Source of the DNA: JANMDS01 sp031430575
Lineage (GTDB): Bacteria; Pseudomonadota; Gammaproteobacteria; Burkholderiales; Casimicrobiaceae
NCBI GenBank assembly: GCA_031430575.1
Contig: JANPBT010000074.1
Location: forward strand, 1-64,000
DNA length: 64,000 nucleotides
Direction of reading: 5' to 3'
The notes below the pieces were generated by a model. The model worked only from the letters and a program-made list of their open reading frames with translations. It did no database searches and was not told the DNA's origin. This document shows positions 26,247 to 35,001 of this stretch, one piece after another; the stretch's first letter is position 1, and each line of letters opens with the position of its first letter. A program made the translations under genes and the position numbers.

Positions 26247-27394
26247 ATGGGCACGCAGGCACGCTCGCATTCGTCGCGGGCGAGGCATCGGGCGATGCGC
26301 TGGGCGCTGGATTAATCCGCGCGCTCAAGAGCAAGCGCTCTGATCTTAAATTTGTTGGCATTGGCGGGCCGCAGATGATTTCTGCCGGGCTGCAAAGCTG
26401 GTATCCGCAAGAGTGGCTTGCGGTGCGCGGCTATAGTGAAGTCATCGCTGCGCTTCCGCGCTTGCTGCGTGTGCGCCGCGCGCTTGCGCAGCGGCTCACC
26501 CATGAAAAACCGTTGGCATTCATTGGTATCGATGCCCCTGATTTCAACCTCGGGCTCGAGCGCAAATTAAAAAATGCAGGTGTGCAAACGATTCATTACG
26601 TCTGCCCCTCGCTCTGGGCGTGGCGCGAGAAGCGCGCGCTGACCCTGCATAAGAGCGTCGACCATGTGCTTTCGGTATTCCCATTTGAGCGGGCGATCTT
26701 AGATAAGCACGGTATCGCTTCAACGTTTGTCGGTCACCGTATGGCCGATGTTGCACGTGGGCGCAGCGAGACCCTCGCCACTCGCGAAGAGCTGCGTATT
26801 AAGCCCGATGCGCCCCTCTTCGCGATGCTGCCCGGCTCGCGGCAATCGGAGTTGCAATATCACTCCGACCTTTTCATTTCTGTCGCCAAGCAGATCAGCG
26901 CCAAGATACCTGCGGCGCAGTTTTTAGTGCCTTTTGCCAGCCGCGCCACCCGTGATTACTTCGAGACGCGGATGTACGCGCTTGAAGCCCAGCATTTGAA
27001 ATTCACCCTCATGTTTGGTCACGCTGATTGGGCGCTCACGGCCGCTGATGTCGCACTTGTCGCGTCTGGTACTGCCACGTTGGAAGCCGCGCTCGCCGAG
27101 TGCCCACACGTGATTACGTATCGCGTGTCTGATTCCACCTATCGCGCAGTGATGCGCAAATTGCGCGTGCCCTATGTTGGGTTGCCCAACGTCTTGGCGG
27201 GTGATTTCGTTGTACCAGAATTAATTCAGCATCACGCCACCACCGATAACTTAACGCAAGTCATGCTCAATCTTTTTGAAGATAAACCATTGCGCACGCA
27301 AGTCAGTGCACGCCTTGGCACGCTGCGTGCGAGCTTGCAGCAAGGTGCTGATGAAGTTGCGGCAAACGCGGTGATGCGCGTCGCGCGGCTCTAG
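26243..27394 (+). CDS. lpxB: Lipid-A-disaccharide synthase
   Basis: Glycosyltransferase family 19 enzyme joining UDP-diacylglucosamine and lipid X at the inner membrane. Motifs: FVAGEASGDALGAGLI, FVGIGGPQM, HYVCPSLWAWREKR, FVGHRMAD and MLPGSRQSEL, with SGTATLEAAL near the end. 383 aa. A repeat copy at 26910-26920 is read IPAAQFLVPF, a place where homologues also have a hydrophobic strand. It overlaps lpxA by 4 nt. Confidence 0.97.
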   Translation: MNGHAGTLAFVAGEASGDALGAGLIRALKSKRSDLKFVGIGGPQMISAGLQSWYPQEWLAVRGYSEVIAALPRLLRVRRALAQRLTHEKPLAFIGIDAPDFNLGLERKLKNAGVQTIHYVCPSLWAWREKRALTLHKSVDHVLSVFPFERAILDKHGIASTFVGHRMADVARGRSETLATREELRIKPDAPLFAMLPGSRQSELQYHSDLFISVAKQISAKIPAAQFLVPFASRATRDYFETRMYALEAQHLKFTLMFGHADWALTAADVALVASGTATLEAALAECPHVITYRVSDSTYRAVMRKLRVPYVGLPNVLAGDFVVPELIQHHATTDNLTQVMLNLFEDKPLRTQVSARLGTLRASLQQGADEVAANAVMRVARL

Positions 27395-27976
27395 GTGATG
27401 GCGGCGCACATCGCGGGCGTAGACGAAGCGGGGCGCGGATGCTTAGCAGGCCCGGTGATCGCGGCTGCGGTAATTTTGAATCCCGCACGACCCATTGCAG
27501 GCTTGGCCGATTCTAAAAAATTATCACCCAAGCAACGCGAGAAGTTAGCGCTCGAAATTCGTACGCACGCGCTTGCATTTGCGATCGGGCAAGGCGAGGT
27601 TGCTGAAATCGACGCCATCAATATCTTGCAATCGAGCCTGCGCGCGATGGCGCGCGCTATCGATGGGCTCGCGATCTCGCCCGTTCGCGCATTGATTGAT
27701 GGCACATTTGCGCCGCAGGTGTCGATGCCTTGCACGACCATCATCGGTGGCGATGCCAGTGAGCCCGCGATCAGTGCCGCATCAATCATCGCCAAGACTT
27801 ACCGCGATGCGCTGCTCGTCGCGCTCGATGACGCTCATCCGGGCTATGGGTTTGCGCAGCACAAAGGCTACGGCACGGCGGTGCACATGCAGGCACTGCA
27901 AGCGCTGGGACCGATCGCGGGCATCCATCGCTTTAGCTATGCGCCCGTGCGCGCTTCGGTGCGATGTTGGGCTTGA
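27395..27976 (+). CDS. rnhB: Ribonuclease HII
   Basis: Removes RNA from RNA-DNA hybrids and single ribonucleotides from DNA. HIAGVDEAGRGCLAGPV carries two acidic catalytic residues; ADSKKLSPKQRE and ALIDGTFAPQ (third Asp) follow, and HPGYGFAQHKGYGT is near the end. 193 aa from GTG 27395, or 192 from the next ATG. A one-mismatch repeat copy at 27708-27718 is read FAPQV right after the catalytic DG. Last gene of the long plus-strand operon. Confidence 0.96.
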   Translation: MMAAHIAGVDEAGRGCLAGPVIAAAVILNPARPIAGLADSKKLSPKQREKLALEIRTHALAFAIGQGEVAEIDAINILQSSLRAMARAIDGLAISPVRALIDGTFAPQVSMPCTTIIGGDASEPAISAASIIAKTYRDALLVALDDAHPGYGFAQHKGYGTAVHMQALQALGPIAGIHRFSYAPVRASVRCWA

Positions 27977-27990
27977 CTAAGGCCTAGTCG

Positions 27991-28009
27991 ATACCTGCGG
28001 CGCAGATTT
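27991..28009 (+). repeat. Dispersed repeat copy between rnhB and cysS
   Basis: Full-length match ATACCTGCGGCGCAGATTT, 14 nt after the rnhB stop. The 118-nt gap otherwise probably contains the cysS promoter. Confidence 0.9.
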
Positions 28010-28094
28010 AGCCCGTGGAATGTGTATCAAACTTAAAATAGGAAAATTCGCAATCGGTATGCGAACGCACCTGCTTGCAAATCGAGTTCCCAAA

Positions 28095-29477
28095 ATGAAA
28101 CCACTTTTTCTCTACGATAATTTCGAACGAACACTGCGTGAATTTACGCCGCAGGTCCCCGGTAAGGCCAGTCTGTATTCCTGCGGGCCAACCGTATATG
28201 ATTATCAACACATTGGCAACATGCGCACGTACCTTTTCGTCGACGGCCTGAAACGTGTGCTCGCGTTAAACGGGATTGAAGTCAATCACGTGATGAATAT
28301 CACCGACGTCGGGCATCTCACGTCTGACGGGGATACCGGCGAAGACAAAATGGAGAAAGGTAGCAAGCGAACTGGCATGACCGCCTGGAATATTGCCGAG
28401 CTTTATACGCGCGTTTTTTTTGAAGACTTGGCACTGCTCAATATTGCGCGTGCCGCGACCGTCTGCAAAGCGACAGATCACATTCCAGAGCAAATAGCCT
28501 TCATCACCGATATTGAAAAAAACGGCTACACCTACCGTACGAGCGATGGTATTTACTTTGACACCTCAAAGCAAAAATCTTACGGCCACTTAGGGCGCTT
28601 GGATATTGCAGGCTTGCAAGCGGGCTCACGCATCGATTTAGGCGAAAAGAAAAACGCGACTGATTACGCACTCTGGAAATTTTCTTCGCCTGAAGAAAAG
28701 CGGCAGATGGAATGGGATTCGCCTTGGGGGCGTGGCTTTCCGGGCTGGCATATCGAATGCTCCGCAATGGCCCAGCGCTATCTCGGCGATTATTTCGACA
28801 TTCATACCGGCGGCGAAGATCATCTCACCGTGCATCACGTCAATGAAATTTCGCAAACGGAAGCGCGCGTCAATACTCGCCTTGCCAACTACTGGATGCA
28901 TGGTTATTTCTTGCAGCTTGGCGATGAGAAAATGAGCAAAAGCAAAGGCGAGTTTTTGCGCGTGCAAAGTTTCATCGATCGTCACTATGATCCGCTCGTC
29001 TATCGTTTTCTCTGCCTCTCTGCGCACTACCGCTCGCAAATGAATTTCACTTGGGATGCGATGGATGCCGCTAAAGTTGGTCTCGAGCGCTTGCGCGTCG
29101 CCGTCTATAACTTGGGCGAAGTCAGCGGCGCACCCGAAGAGAAATTCGTCGCCCGTTTTATGGAAAAGTTAAACGACGATCTTAATTTCCCGCAAGCACT
29201 CGCCTTGCTTTGGGAGCTCATGAAAGCAGAAATACCTGCGGCGCAGAAAAAGGCCACGGCACTGAAATTTGATGAAGCTTTTGGCCTCAAATTGGCTGAA
29301 TTCGCGCCGCAGGTATTTGAGATTCCCGCCGAAATTCAAGTGATTGCAGATGCCCGCTGGGCTGCGAAAGCGGCAAAAAATTGGGCTGAAGCAGATCGCT
29401 TGCGCGGTGAGTTGACCGCGAAGCGCTGGGAAATGAAAGATGGGAAAGACGGGTTTGTGTTGTCCAAAACCGACTAA
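28095..29477 (+). CDS. cysS: Cysteinyl-tRNA synthetase, atypical sequence
   Basis: Charges tRNA-Cys. LYSCGPTVYDYQHIGN (class I HIGH motif and Zn Cys), WHIECSAM (second Zn Cys) and KMSKSKGEFL (KMSKS) are present. The third zinc block reads FDIHTGGEDHLTVHHVNEI, not the usual proteobacterial GGxDLxFPHHENE form, though the His and Glu ligands are kept. ATG 28095 was chosen since similarity starts at MKPLFLYDNF. Three repeat-derived sites are seen: 29236-29246 (IPAAQ), a two-mismatch copy at 29302-29312 (FAPQV) and a degenerate one at about 28144 (FTPQV). 460 aa, close to the family norm. Its stop overlaps the converging neighbour by 4 nt. Confidence 0.93.
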   Translation: MKPLFLYDNFERTLREFTPQVPGKASLYSCGPTVYDYQHIGNMRTYLFVDGLKRVLALNGIEVNHVMNITDVGHLTSDGDTGEDKMEKGSKRTGMTAWNIAELYTRVFFEDLALLNIARAATVCKATDHIPEQIAFITDIEKNGYTYRTSDGIYFDTSKQKSYGHLGRLDIAGLQAGSRIDLGEKKNATDYALWKFSSPEEKRQMEWDSPWGRGFPGWHIECSAMAQRYLGDYFDIHTGGEDHLTVHHVNEISQTEARVNTRLANYWMHGYFLQLGDEKMSKSKGEFLRVQSFIDRHYDPLVYRFLCLSAHYRSQMNFTWDAMDAAKVGLERLRVAVYNLGEVSGAPEEKFVARFMEKLNDDLNFPQALALLWELMKAEIPAAQKKATALKFDEAFGLKLAEFAPQVFEIPAEIQVIADARWAAKAAKNWAEADRLRGELTAKRWEMKDGKDGFVLSKTD

Positions 29478-29884
29478 GCTTCAAACTTCGGTCTAAACGC
29501 TTCATCCACTGGAATGCGATAGCCGTTGGCCAGGCGATTAGTTTCGTTGGCCAAGCCAACAACGGCCAATAGTTCGGCAAATTGGGCGTCAGTCATGCCG
29601 GCTTTGCGCGCCGCTGCGCTGTGGCTGTAGATGCAGTATTCGCAGTTATTGGTCGCGCTGACCGCGATGTAAATCATTTCTTTGGTGAGCGGGTCGAGTG
29701 CGCCGGGGCTCATCACTTGCTTCACATTGGCCCAGATGCGCGCGAGTGTAGGCGGGTGTGAAGCGAGCACTTTCCAAAAATTATTGATCCACGTCACCTT
29801 ACGCAAGGCTTTGATCTCGTCGTAAACCTCACGTACCTCCGGCGCAGTATTTGCGTTGTCTTCAATCATGCGAACCATCGTCAT
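29474..29884 (-). CDS. Carboxymuconolactone decarboxylase/AhpD-like protein
   Basis: A 136-aa protein of the AhpD/CMD fold. The CEYCIYSH segment (CxxC then His, about residue 82) matches the redox-active AhpD motif rather than a true decarboxylase, so a peroxidase-type or disulfide role is more likely. ATG 29884 overlaps the bpt stop (ATGA). A one-mismatch repeat copy at 29837-29847 is read APEV near the N-terminus. Third gene of the aat-bpt unit; substrate unknown. Confidence 0.82.
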   Translation of the reverse strand: MTMVRMIEDNANTAPEVREVYDEIKALRKVTWINNFWKVLASHPPTLARIWANVKQVMSPGALDPLTKEMIYIAVSATNNCEYCIYSHSAAARKAGMTDAQFAELLAVVGLANETNRLANGYRIPVDEAFRPKFEA

Positions 29885-30603
29885 GCTAAATCGCTCCATT
29901 GCCCATCGATTAATGCTTCGACCGGGCGAAAGTTAAGTTTGTAAGACATTTTCGGGCTGTTATCGATCCAATACCCGAGATAAAGATAGGGCAGCCCGAG
30001 CCGCTTGGCCGCTTCGATTTGCCAGAGGATGTTGAACGTGCCAAAGCTCGCGCCTTCGACTTCAGGGTCATAAAACGTATAAACCGATGAAAGCCCATCG
30101 GCCAACCGATCCACGATACTCACCATGCGAATCTCTTGCCCATCACTGAACTCAATCAACTCGGAATTTACGCCGCTTTGCAGGAGGAAATGGCGATATT
30201 GCTCGTGGCTATCTTGATCCATGCCACCGCCAGAATGCCGGGCTTTTTGATATTTCAAATAGAGGGCGTAGTGGGCATGCTGGAAAGTCAGCGGCAGCGC
30301 TCGCACGGTTAAATCTGCATGCTGCTTTGCCGCGCGGCGCTGGCTACGATTTGGCACAAACTGCGCCGCAGGTACGCGCACTGGCGTGCAGGCATTGCAT
30401 CCATCGCAATGCGGGCGGTAGACAAACAGCCCGCTACGACGAAAGCCCATCTGCACCAATTCGCTATAAACATAACCATTGATTACATGACTCGGCGTGG
30501 CGACTTGCGAGCGCGATTGCCGATTGGGCAAATAGCTGCAAGGGTAGGGCGCAGTCGAGTAAAACTGAACGCGTACGACGGGCAGATCGTTAAGCTGACT
30601 CAT
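29881..30603 (-). CDS. bpt: Aspartate/glutamate leucyltransferase (N-end rule)
   Basis: Transfers Leu to proteins with N-terminal Asp or Glu and so marks them for ClpSAP degradation. The 240-aa protein has the ATE N-domain Cys cluster (YSTAPYPCSYLP; then HCDGCNACTPVRVP) and the C-domain stretch YLGYWIDNSPKMSYK. A repeat copy at 30361-30371 is read VPAAQF directly after the Cys cluster. It overlaps aat upstream and the AhpD-like gene downstream by 4 nt each. Confidence 0.94.
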   Translation of the reverse strand: MSQLNDLPVVRVQFYSTAPYPCSYLPNRQSRSQVATPSHVINGYVYSELVQMGFRRSGLFVYRPHCDGCNACTPVRVPAAQFVPNRSQRRAAKQHADLTVRALPLTFQHAHYALYLKYQKARHSGGGMDQDSHEQYRHFLLQSGVNSELIEFSDGQEIRMVSIVDRLADGLSSVYTFYDPEVEGASFGTFNILWQIEAAKRLGLPYLYLGYWIDNSPKMSYKLNFRPVEALIDGQWSDLA

Positions 30604-31325
30604 TGCTTGTGATGAAATTCCCCGAGCAAGTCTTCATCAAACCGCCATGGCCCGATGCGTGATGCGAAGTCTACCAACTCTGCGATCTTCGTGGTGAATT
30701 CCGCGCGCGGAATCGGCGCTGCGCCCAGCGAAGCCAAATGCGCCGTCTCTTGCTGGCAATCGATCCACGGAAAATCCCAGCGCCGCAATTGCAAGACTAA
30801 ATGCGCGAGCGCTACTTTCGAAGCATCGCGCACGTGGGCAAACATGCTTTCCCCGTAAAACATCCGCCCGAGACTCACGCCATACAGCCCGCCGACTAGC
30901 TTGCCTTCGTGCCAAGTTTCGACGCTATGCGCTAATCCTTCGCGATGCAAATCGCCATAGGCCGCGACGATCTCATCGGTGATCCAAGTGCCCGCTTGGC
31001 CATCGCGCGAAACTGCGCCGCAGGTATGCATCACCGCATCAAAAGCGGTATCCACGCGCACTTCAAAATTGCCGTTGCGTAAGGTTTTAATCAGCGAGCG
31101 CTGCAATTTGAAATCGCGCGTCGGCAAGACCATGCGCGGATCGGGCGACCACCAAAGCACCGGATCATCAGCGTTAAACCAAGGGTAGATTCCAGCGCGA
31201 TAGGCCGCCTCCAAGCGCGCAGCAGTGAGCTCGCCGCCCCAACACAGCAAGCCGTTTGGCTCTTCCAGCGCCATCGAAATCGGCGGGAAGGTTTCGTGCG
31301 TATCAACGAAGGGAGGCGGCTGCAT
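30600..31325 (-). CDS. aat: Leucyl/phenylalanyl-tRNA-protein transferase
   Basis: Adds Leu or Phe to N-terminal Lys or Arg, the other arm of the bacterial N-end rule. Seen: GLLCWGGELTAARLEAAYRAGIYPWF, LWWSPDPRMVLP, and HSVETWHEGKLVGGLYGVSLGRMFYGESMF. ATG 31325 gives 241 aa, the normal length; a TTG 11 codons upstream is less likely. A repeat copy at 31013-31023 is read TCGAV. First gene of the aat-bpt-AhpD operon; clpS is not in this window. Confidence 0.96.
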   Translation of the reverse strand: MQPPPFVDTHETFPPISMALEEPNGLLCWGGELTAARLEAAYRAGIYPWFNADDPVLWWSPDPRMVLPTRDFKLQRSLIKTLRNGNFEVRVDTAFDAVMHTCGAVSRDGQAGTWITDEIVAAYGDLHREGLAHSVETWHEGKLVGGLYGVSLGRMFYGESMFAHVRDASKVALAHLVLQLRRWDFPWIDCQQETAHLASLGAAPIPRAEFTTKIAELVDFASRIGPWRFDEDLLGEFHHKQ

Positions 31326-31761
31326 TTCTGGAAGTTCGGTTGTCGCCTCGCGACGCAAAGGTTGGTTTAAGATATTGTATGAGGCGGGTCGTTGAATTGC
31401 TTATTAGTGAGATCGAGAACCGAATCTCATTTGATGAAATAAATCGACTGAACGCTCAGTACATTGCTTCTAAAATTTGACGCGAACCGGAGATTGTTCT
31501 GTTTCAACGGTCGGGGATTGCACCAGTCGGCCAGCGATTTAGGTTCGTGCATCTCGTTGCCAACGGAATCACTTGATCTATATAACTGTGGAGCAAATGT
31601 GAGGCGCAGGTATGCGTGAGGAAATCGACTGTTTTGCATCATCCAGAACGCGTGCACTTTACGCTGCCTTGAGAGCGCGAAAATACTCAATACAATATGC
31701 CAGCGCCGCAACGCATGGCGGTGCAAAAAATTAACATCTACATTTCAGTATTGGAGAAATA
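31326..31761. other. 436-nt gene-free stretch with a decayed repeat copy
   Basis: No convincing gene is seen. It contains a degenerate repeat at about 31595-31613 (GTGAGGCGCAG core, three mismatches, but with AAAT before and GTAT after) and, just before the next gene, an AT-rich segment with TACAAT at about 31691 that could be a -10 box. Confidence 0.5.
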
Positions 31762-32566
31762 ATGCCCTCTCGCCAAACCGTTGTGGCTGTCAGCGCGATC
31801 ACCTTTGCTGTTTTATGGTCGCTGTATCAGCGCAAGATGGCACATGCCACCGACGGCATCAGCGCTTCAACCCACGTCCATCGCGGCACAGGACCAACGC
31901 AAAGCGCACTTTGCGGCACTGGATCGACCTAAATTAATGACTTACATGCAGGCGGCAATTTTGACTAACACCTTCGCAGCCTATCACAGCGATGCGGCCA
32001 CAAGCGCGCTCGCGCGGTCATACGGTGCGATCGCGGATGACGCATACAACGCGGTAATGTTGAGATTTATTGCGGGTAGCGACGCAACTGAAAAGCAACA
32101 TCGCGCCGAAATTGCCGCCAATCGCGCCGGAAATTGGGAGTATCGCAACGACGAAAACCGGATGGGGGACGGAGGAGATATCGCCCGGATAACGTCAGAC
32201 AACACTCTAAAGTTCAGCTTCCCGTACGACGGTGAACAACACGCGAGTCTAATGCTCGTGCACCGCAACAATGGCGAACAGCGTGTCGTTTTTTCCATTG
32301 AGAAAGGGCAAATTTTGTGCAGTAGTTATGAGTGCGATTTGCGGATTAGGCTTGACGGACAAAAACCATTCACGGCGCGCGGTAAACCCAGTGCTGACCG
32401 CAGCAGTACTTTAGTTTTTTTTGACAACGCCCGCGCGTTGACAAAATCGATCGGCAACGCAAATTCAGTTGTCGTTGAGTTCACTGCCTATAAACAAGGG
32501 CTCAATTTGGCGGAATTCCGCACTAAAGGTCTTGTATGGCCGCCGAAAAAAGGAAATCAAAAATAA
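31762..32566 (+). pseudogene. Hypothetical exported protein, apparently frameshifted near the N-terminus
   Basis: ATG 31762 has a strong ribosome-binding site (TTGGAGAAATA) and starts a membrane-anchor-like sequence (TVVAVSAITFAVLWSLYQ), but this frame stops after 56 codons. The body of the protein (about 220 residues from HFAALDRPKLMTYMQAA, with GNWEYRNDENRMG, SYECDLRIRLDG and LNLAEFRTKGLVW) is in the +1 frame and lacks a signal or good start. One extra base between about 31830 and 31910 would explain both. The WEYRxDxxxMG / SxxCxLRIRxDG pattern is seen in unnamed proteobacterial proteins. It could be a true pseudogene, a sequencing error, or programmed frameshifting. Confidence 0.5.
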
Positions 32567-32622
32567 GGTTACCCTTTATGGCACAGCCAACTCTCAATAA
32601 TAGATTCGCTTCCCGATTTGGC

Positions 32623-33741
32623 CTACACCACAACCAAATTATCGCGATGCACAAGCTCTGGCTCATCAACGTAGCCTAAGATGGCCTCGATCTGGCTTGA
32701 GGGCGTGCGCAAAATTTTGCGGGTGTCTTCGGCGTTGTAATTAGCGACGCCGCGCGCGAGCGTTTTGCCGGTCTCGTCGGCGATGGTGACGACATCGCCA
32801 CGATTAAATTCACCGCTGGCGGCGATGACGCCGATGGGTAGCAAGCTGCGGCCAGCTTCGCGCAGCACGCGCGCCGCGCCGGCATCAACGGTGACTGCGC
32901 CGGGGGTATGAACGTGCCCGGCAAGCCACGATTTGCGTTTGGAGACTGGCGTTTGCTCGGCGTGGAGGTGCGTGCCAATCGCTTCATCGGCGGCGAGCCG
33001 AATGAGCACGTCTGGCTCACGCCCACTTGCAATCACCGTGCCCGCGCCGCTCATCGCAGCGCGCTTGGCGGCCAAAATTTTGGTGAGCATGCCGCCGCGC
33101 GAAAAGTTTGAACCGGCGCCGCCTGCGGCTGCTTCCCAGCGCGGGTCGTCTGCCGCGCCGGTGGCCACGAATGTTGCGGTGGGGTCGCTGCGCGGGTCTG
33201 CGGTGTAAAGCCCTGATTGATCGGTGAGCAAAATGAGCACATCAGCATCGATCAAATTGGCGACCAGCGCCGCTAAGGTATCGTTATCGCCGACGCGAAT
33301 TTCATCGGTCGAAATTGCATCGTTTTCGTTAATGATGGGGACGACGCCCAACTGCAGAAGCGTGAGCATGGTCGAGCGGGCGTTGAGGTAGCGCTTGCGA
33401 TCGGCTAAATCTTCATGGGTGAGCAAAATCTGGGCGCTGCGCAAGCCGTGCTTTGCAAAGGCATTTTCGTAGACTTGAATCAATCCCATTTGGCCAGTGG
33501 CTGCTGCGGCGCGCAGCTCATGCTCGGCAGACGGGCGCGTCTTCCAGCCCAAGCGCTGCATGCCTTCCGCCACTGCGCCAGATGAGACAAGCACGACTTC
33601 GCGCCCTTGCTTGCAGAGCACCGCGATCTGGCGCGCCCAGCTGGCGAGCGCGTCGCGATCAAGGCCTTTGCCGTCGTTGGTGACCAACGACGAGCCGACT
33701 TTAACGACGATGCGCTTGGCGGAATGAACGAGGCTAGTCAT
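32623..33741 (-). CDS. proB: Glutamate 5-kinase
   Basis: First step of proline synthesis, ATP-dependent. The 372-aa protein has the amino-acid-kinase domain (KRIVVKVGSSLVTNDG; VLVSSGAVAEGMQRLG; INENDAIST; RVGDNDTLAALVA; GGMLTKILAAKRA) and a C-terminal PUA domain (about 280-360). A heavily altered repeat (about 32895, read HTPGAV) lies before the PUA domain. It overlaps obgE by 8 nt and follows it, the usual obg-proB order. Confidence 0.97.
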   Translation of the reverse strand: MTSLVHSAKRIVVKVGSSLVTNDGKGLDRDALASWARQIAVLCKQGREVVLVSSGAVAEGMQRLGWKTRPSAEHELRAAAATGQMGLIQVYENAFAKHGLRSAQILLTHEDLADRKRYLNARSTMLTLLQLGVVPIINENDAISTDEIRVGDNDTLAALVANLIDADVLILLTDQSGLYTADPRSDPTATFVATGAADDPRWEAAAGGAGSNFSRGGMLTKILAAKRAAMSGAGTVIASGREPDVLIRLAADEAIGTHLHAEQTPVSKRKSWLAGHVHTPGAVTVDAGAARVLREAGRSLLPIGVIAASGEFNRGDVVTIADETGKTLARGVANYNAEDTRKILRTPSSQIEAILGYVDEPELVHRDNLVVV

Positions 33742-34888
33742 CGCTGCTCGCGTGCTCGGCTTTCACGGGCTTGGCGCGCTTCGGGCGCGGGCGTGGGCCA
33801 GCAGGCGCAGGCGGCGCGATGAGCGCGGCTTTGGCAGCAGCGGCATCGGCAGCGTCGTTATCGGCTTGGCGCTGAATGCCCATCCATTCATCGACAGCAA
33901 AAACGAGCGGTTTTGTGCCGTCGCCATTGATTGCAGAGATCGTAAAAATGGGGGGTTTTTTCTTGCGACCGAAATAGGCTTTTACGAACGCATCAATGCG
34001 CGGCTGCTGCTCCTCTTTTGCGATGAGATCGAGCTTATTGAGCACGAGCCAGCGCGGCTTCGCAGCCAAATTGGGGTCGTATTTGCGCAGCTCTTCAACG
34101 ATCGCTTTCGCTTCGGCAACGGGATCAGTTTGATCGCTAAATGGCGCGAGATCGACGACATGCAGCAGCAGTCGCGTGCGCTGTAAATGCCGCAAAAACT
34201 GATGTCCTAAACCTGCGCCTTCGCTCGCGCCTTCAATCAAGCCGGGGATATCCGCCATCACAAAGCTGCGGTTTTCATCAACCCGCACAACGCCAAGATT
34301 GGGCGCAAGCGTCGTAAACGGATAGTCAGCCACGCGCGGGCGTGCCGCTGAGACGGCGCGAATGAGTGAGCTTTTGCCGGCGTTGGGCATGCCGAGCAAG
34401 CCAACATCGGCTAACACGCGCAATTCCAAGTGCACCATGTAGCGTTCGCCCTCTTTGCCATTGGTATGTTGGCGCGGAGCGCGGTTAACCGACGATTTGA
34501 AATGGATATTGCCCAGACCGCCATCGCCACCTTTGGCCAAGCAAATCATTTGGCCATCTTCGGCTAGGTCATACATCACTTCGTCAGTCTCGTTATCTTT
34601 GACTACGGTGCCCACTGGCATGCGCAAGGTGATGTCGATACCACTTTTGCCGTAGCAATCCGCGCCCATACCGTTTTCCCCGCGCTGGGCTTTGTATTGC
34701 CGTTGGAAGCGGTAATCGATCAAGGTATTGATGTTGCGATCGGCGACGATAAATACGCTGCCGCCACGGCCGCCATCGCCGCCCGAGGGCCCGCCTTTGG
34801 GAATATATTTTTCACGGCGGAAGGAGGCCGCGCCATTGCCTCCGTCGCCGGCGATAACTTCAATGCGTGCTTCGTCGATGAATTTCAT
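33734..34888 (-). CDS. obgE: GTPase Obg/CgtA
   Basis: Ribosome-associated GTPase with roles in 50S assembly and stress response. The glycine-rich Obg domain (1-158: MKFIDEARIEVIAGDGGNG, then GGPSGGDGGRGG) is followed by the G domain (LGMPNAGKSSLIRAVS; ADIPGLIEGASEG; LNKLDL) and a basic, Pro/Ala-rich tail. 384 aa. The usual upstream rplU-rpmA pair is absent here; a glycosyltransferase gene precedes it instead. Confidence 0.97.
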   Translation of the reverse strand: MKFIDEARIEVIAGDGGNGAASFRREKYIPKGGPSGGDGGRGGSVFIVADRNINTLIDYRFQRQYKAQRGENGMGADCYGKSGIDITLRMPVGTVVKDNETDEVMYDLAEDGQMICLAKGGDGGLGNIHFKSSVNRAPRQHTNGKEGERYMVHLELRVLADVGLLGMPNAGKSSLIRAVSAARPRVADYPFTTLAPNLGVVRVDENRSFVMADIPGLIEGASEGAGLGHQFLRHLQRTRLLLHVVDLAPFSDQTDPVAEAKAIVEELRKYDPNLAAKPRWLVLNKLDLIAKEEQQPRIDAFVKAYFGRKKKPPIFTISAINGDGTKPLVFAVDEWMGIQRQADNDAADAAAAKAALIAPPAPAGPRPRPKRAKPVKAEHASSDD

Positions 34889-35001
34889 GGGAGGTGCGCT
34901 GTCTACTTAGGAGTAAGTGGTGAAAGGAGAACGAAAAATGGGAAATTCGCAGCGGCGTTCACCCGCTATTTTACGAACGAATCGGCCGCTGCCTGCAAGC
35001 T

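Noticed and set aside
31427..31726. 99-codon minus-strand ORF spanning the decayed repeat
   Set aside because: Composition not protein-like and no ribosome-binding site; probably a chance frame.
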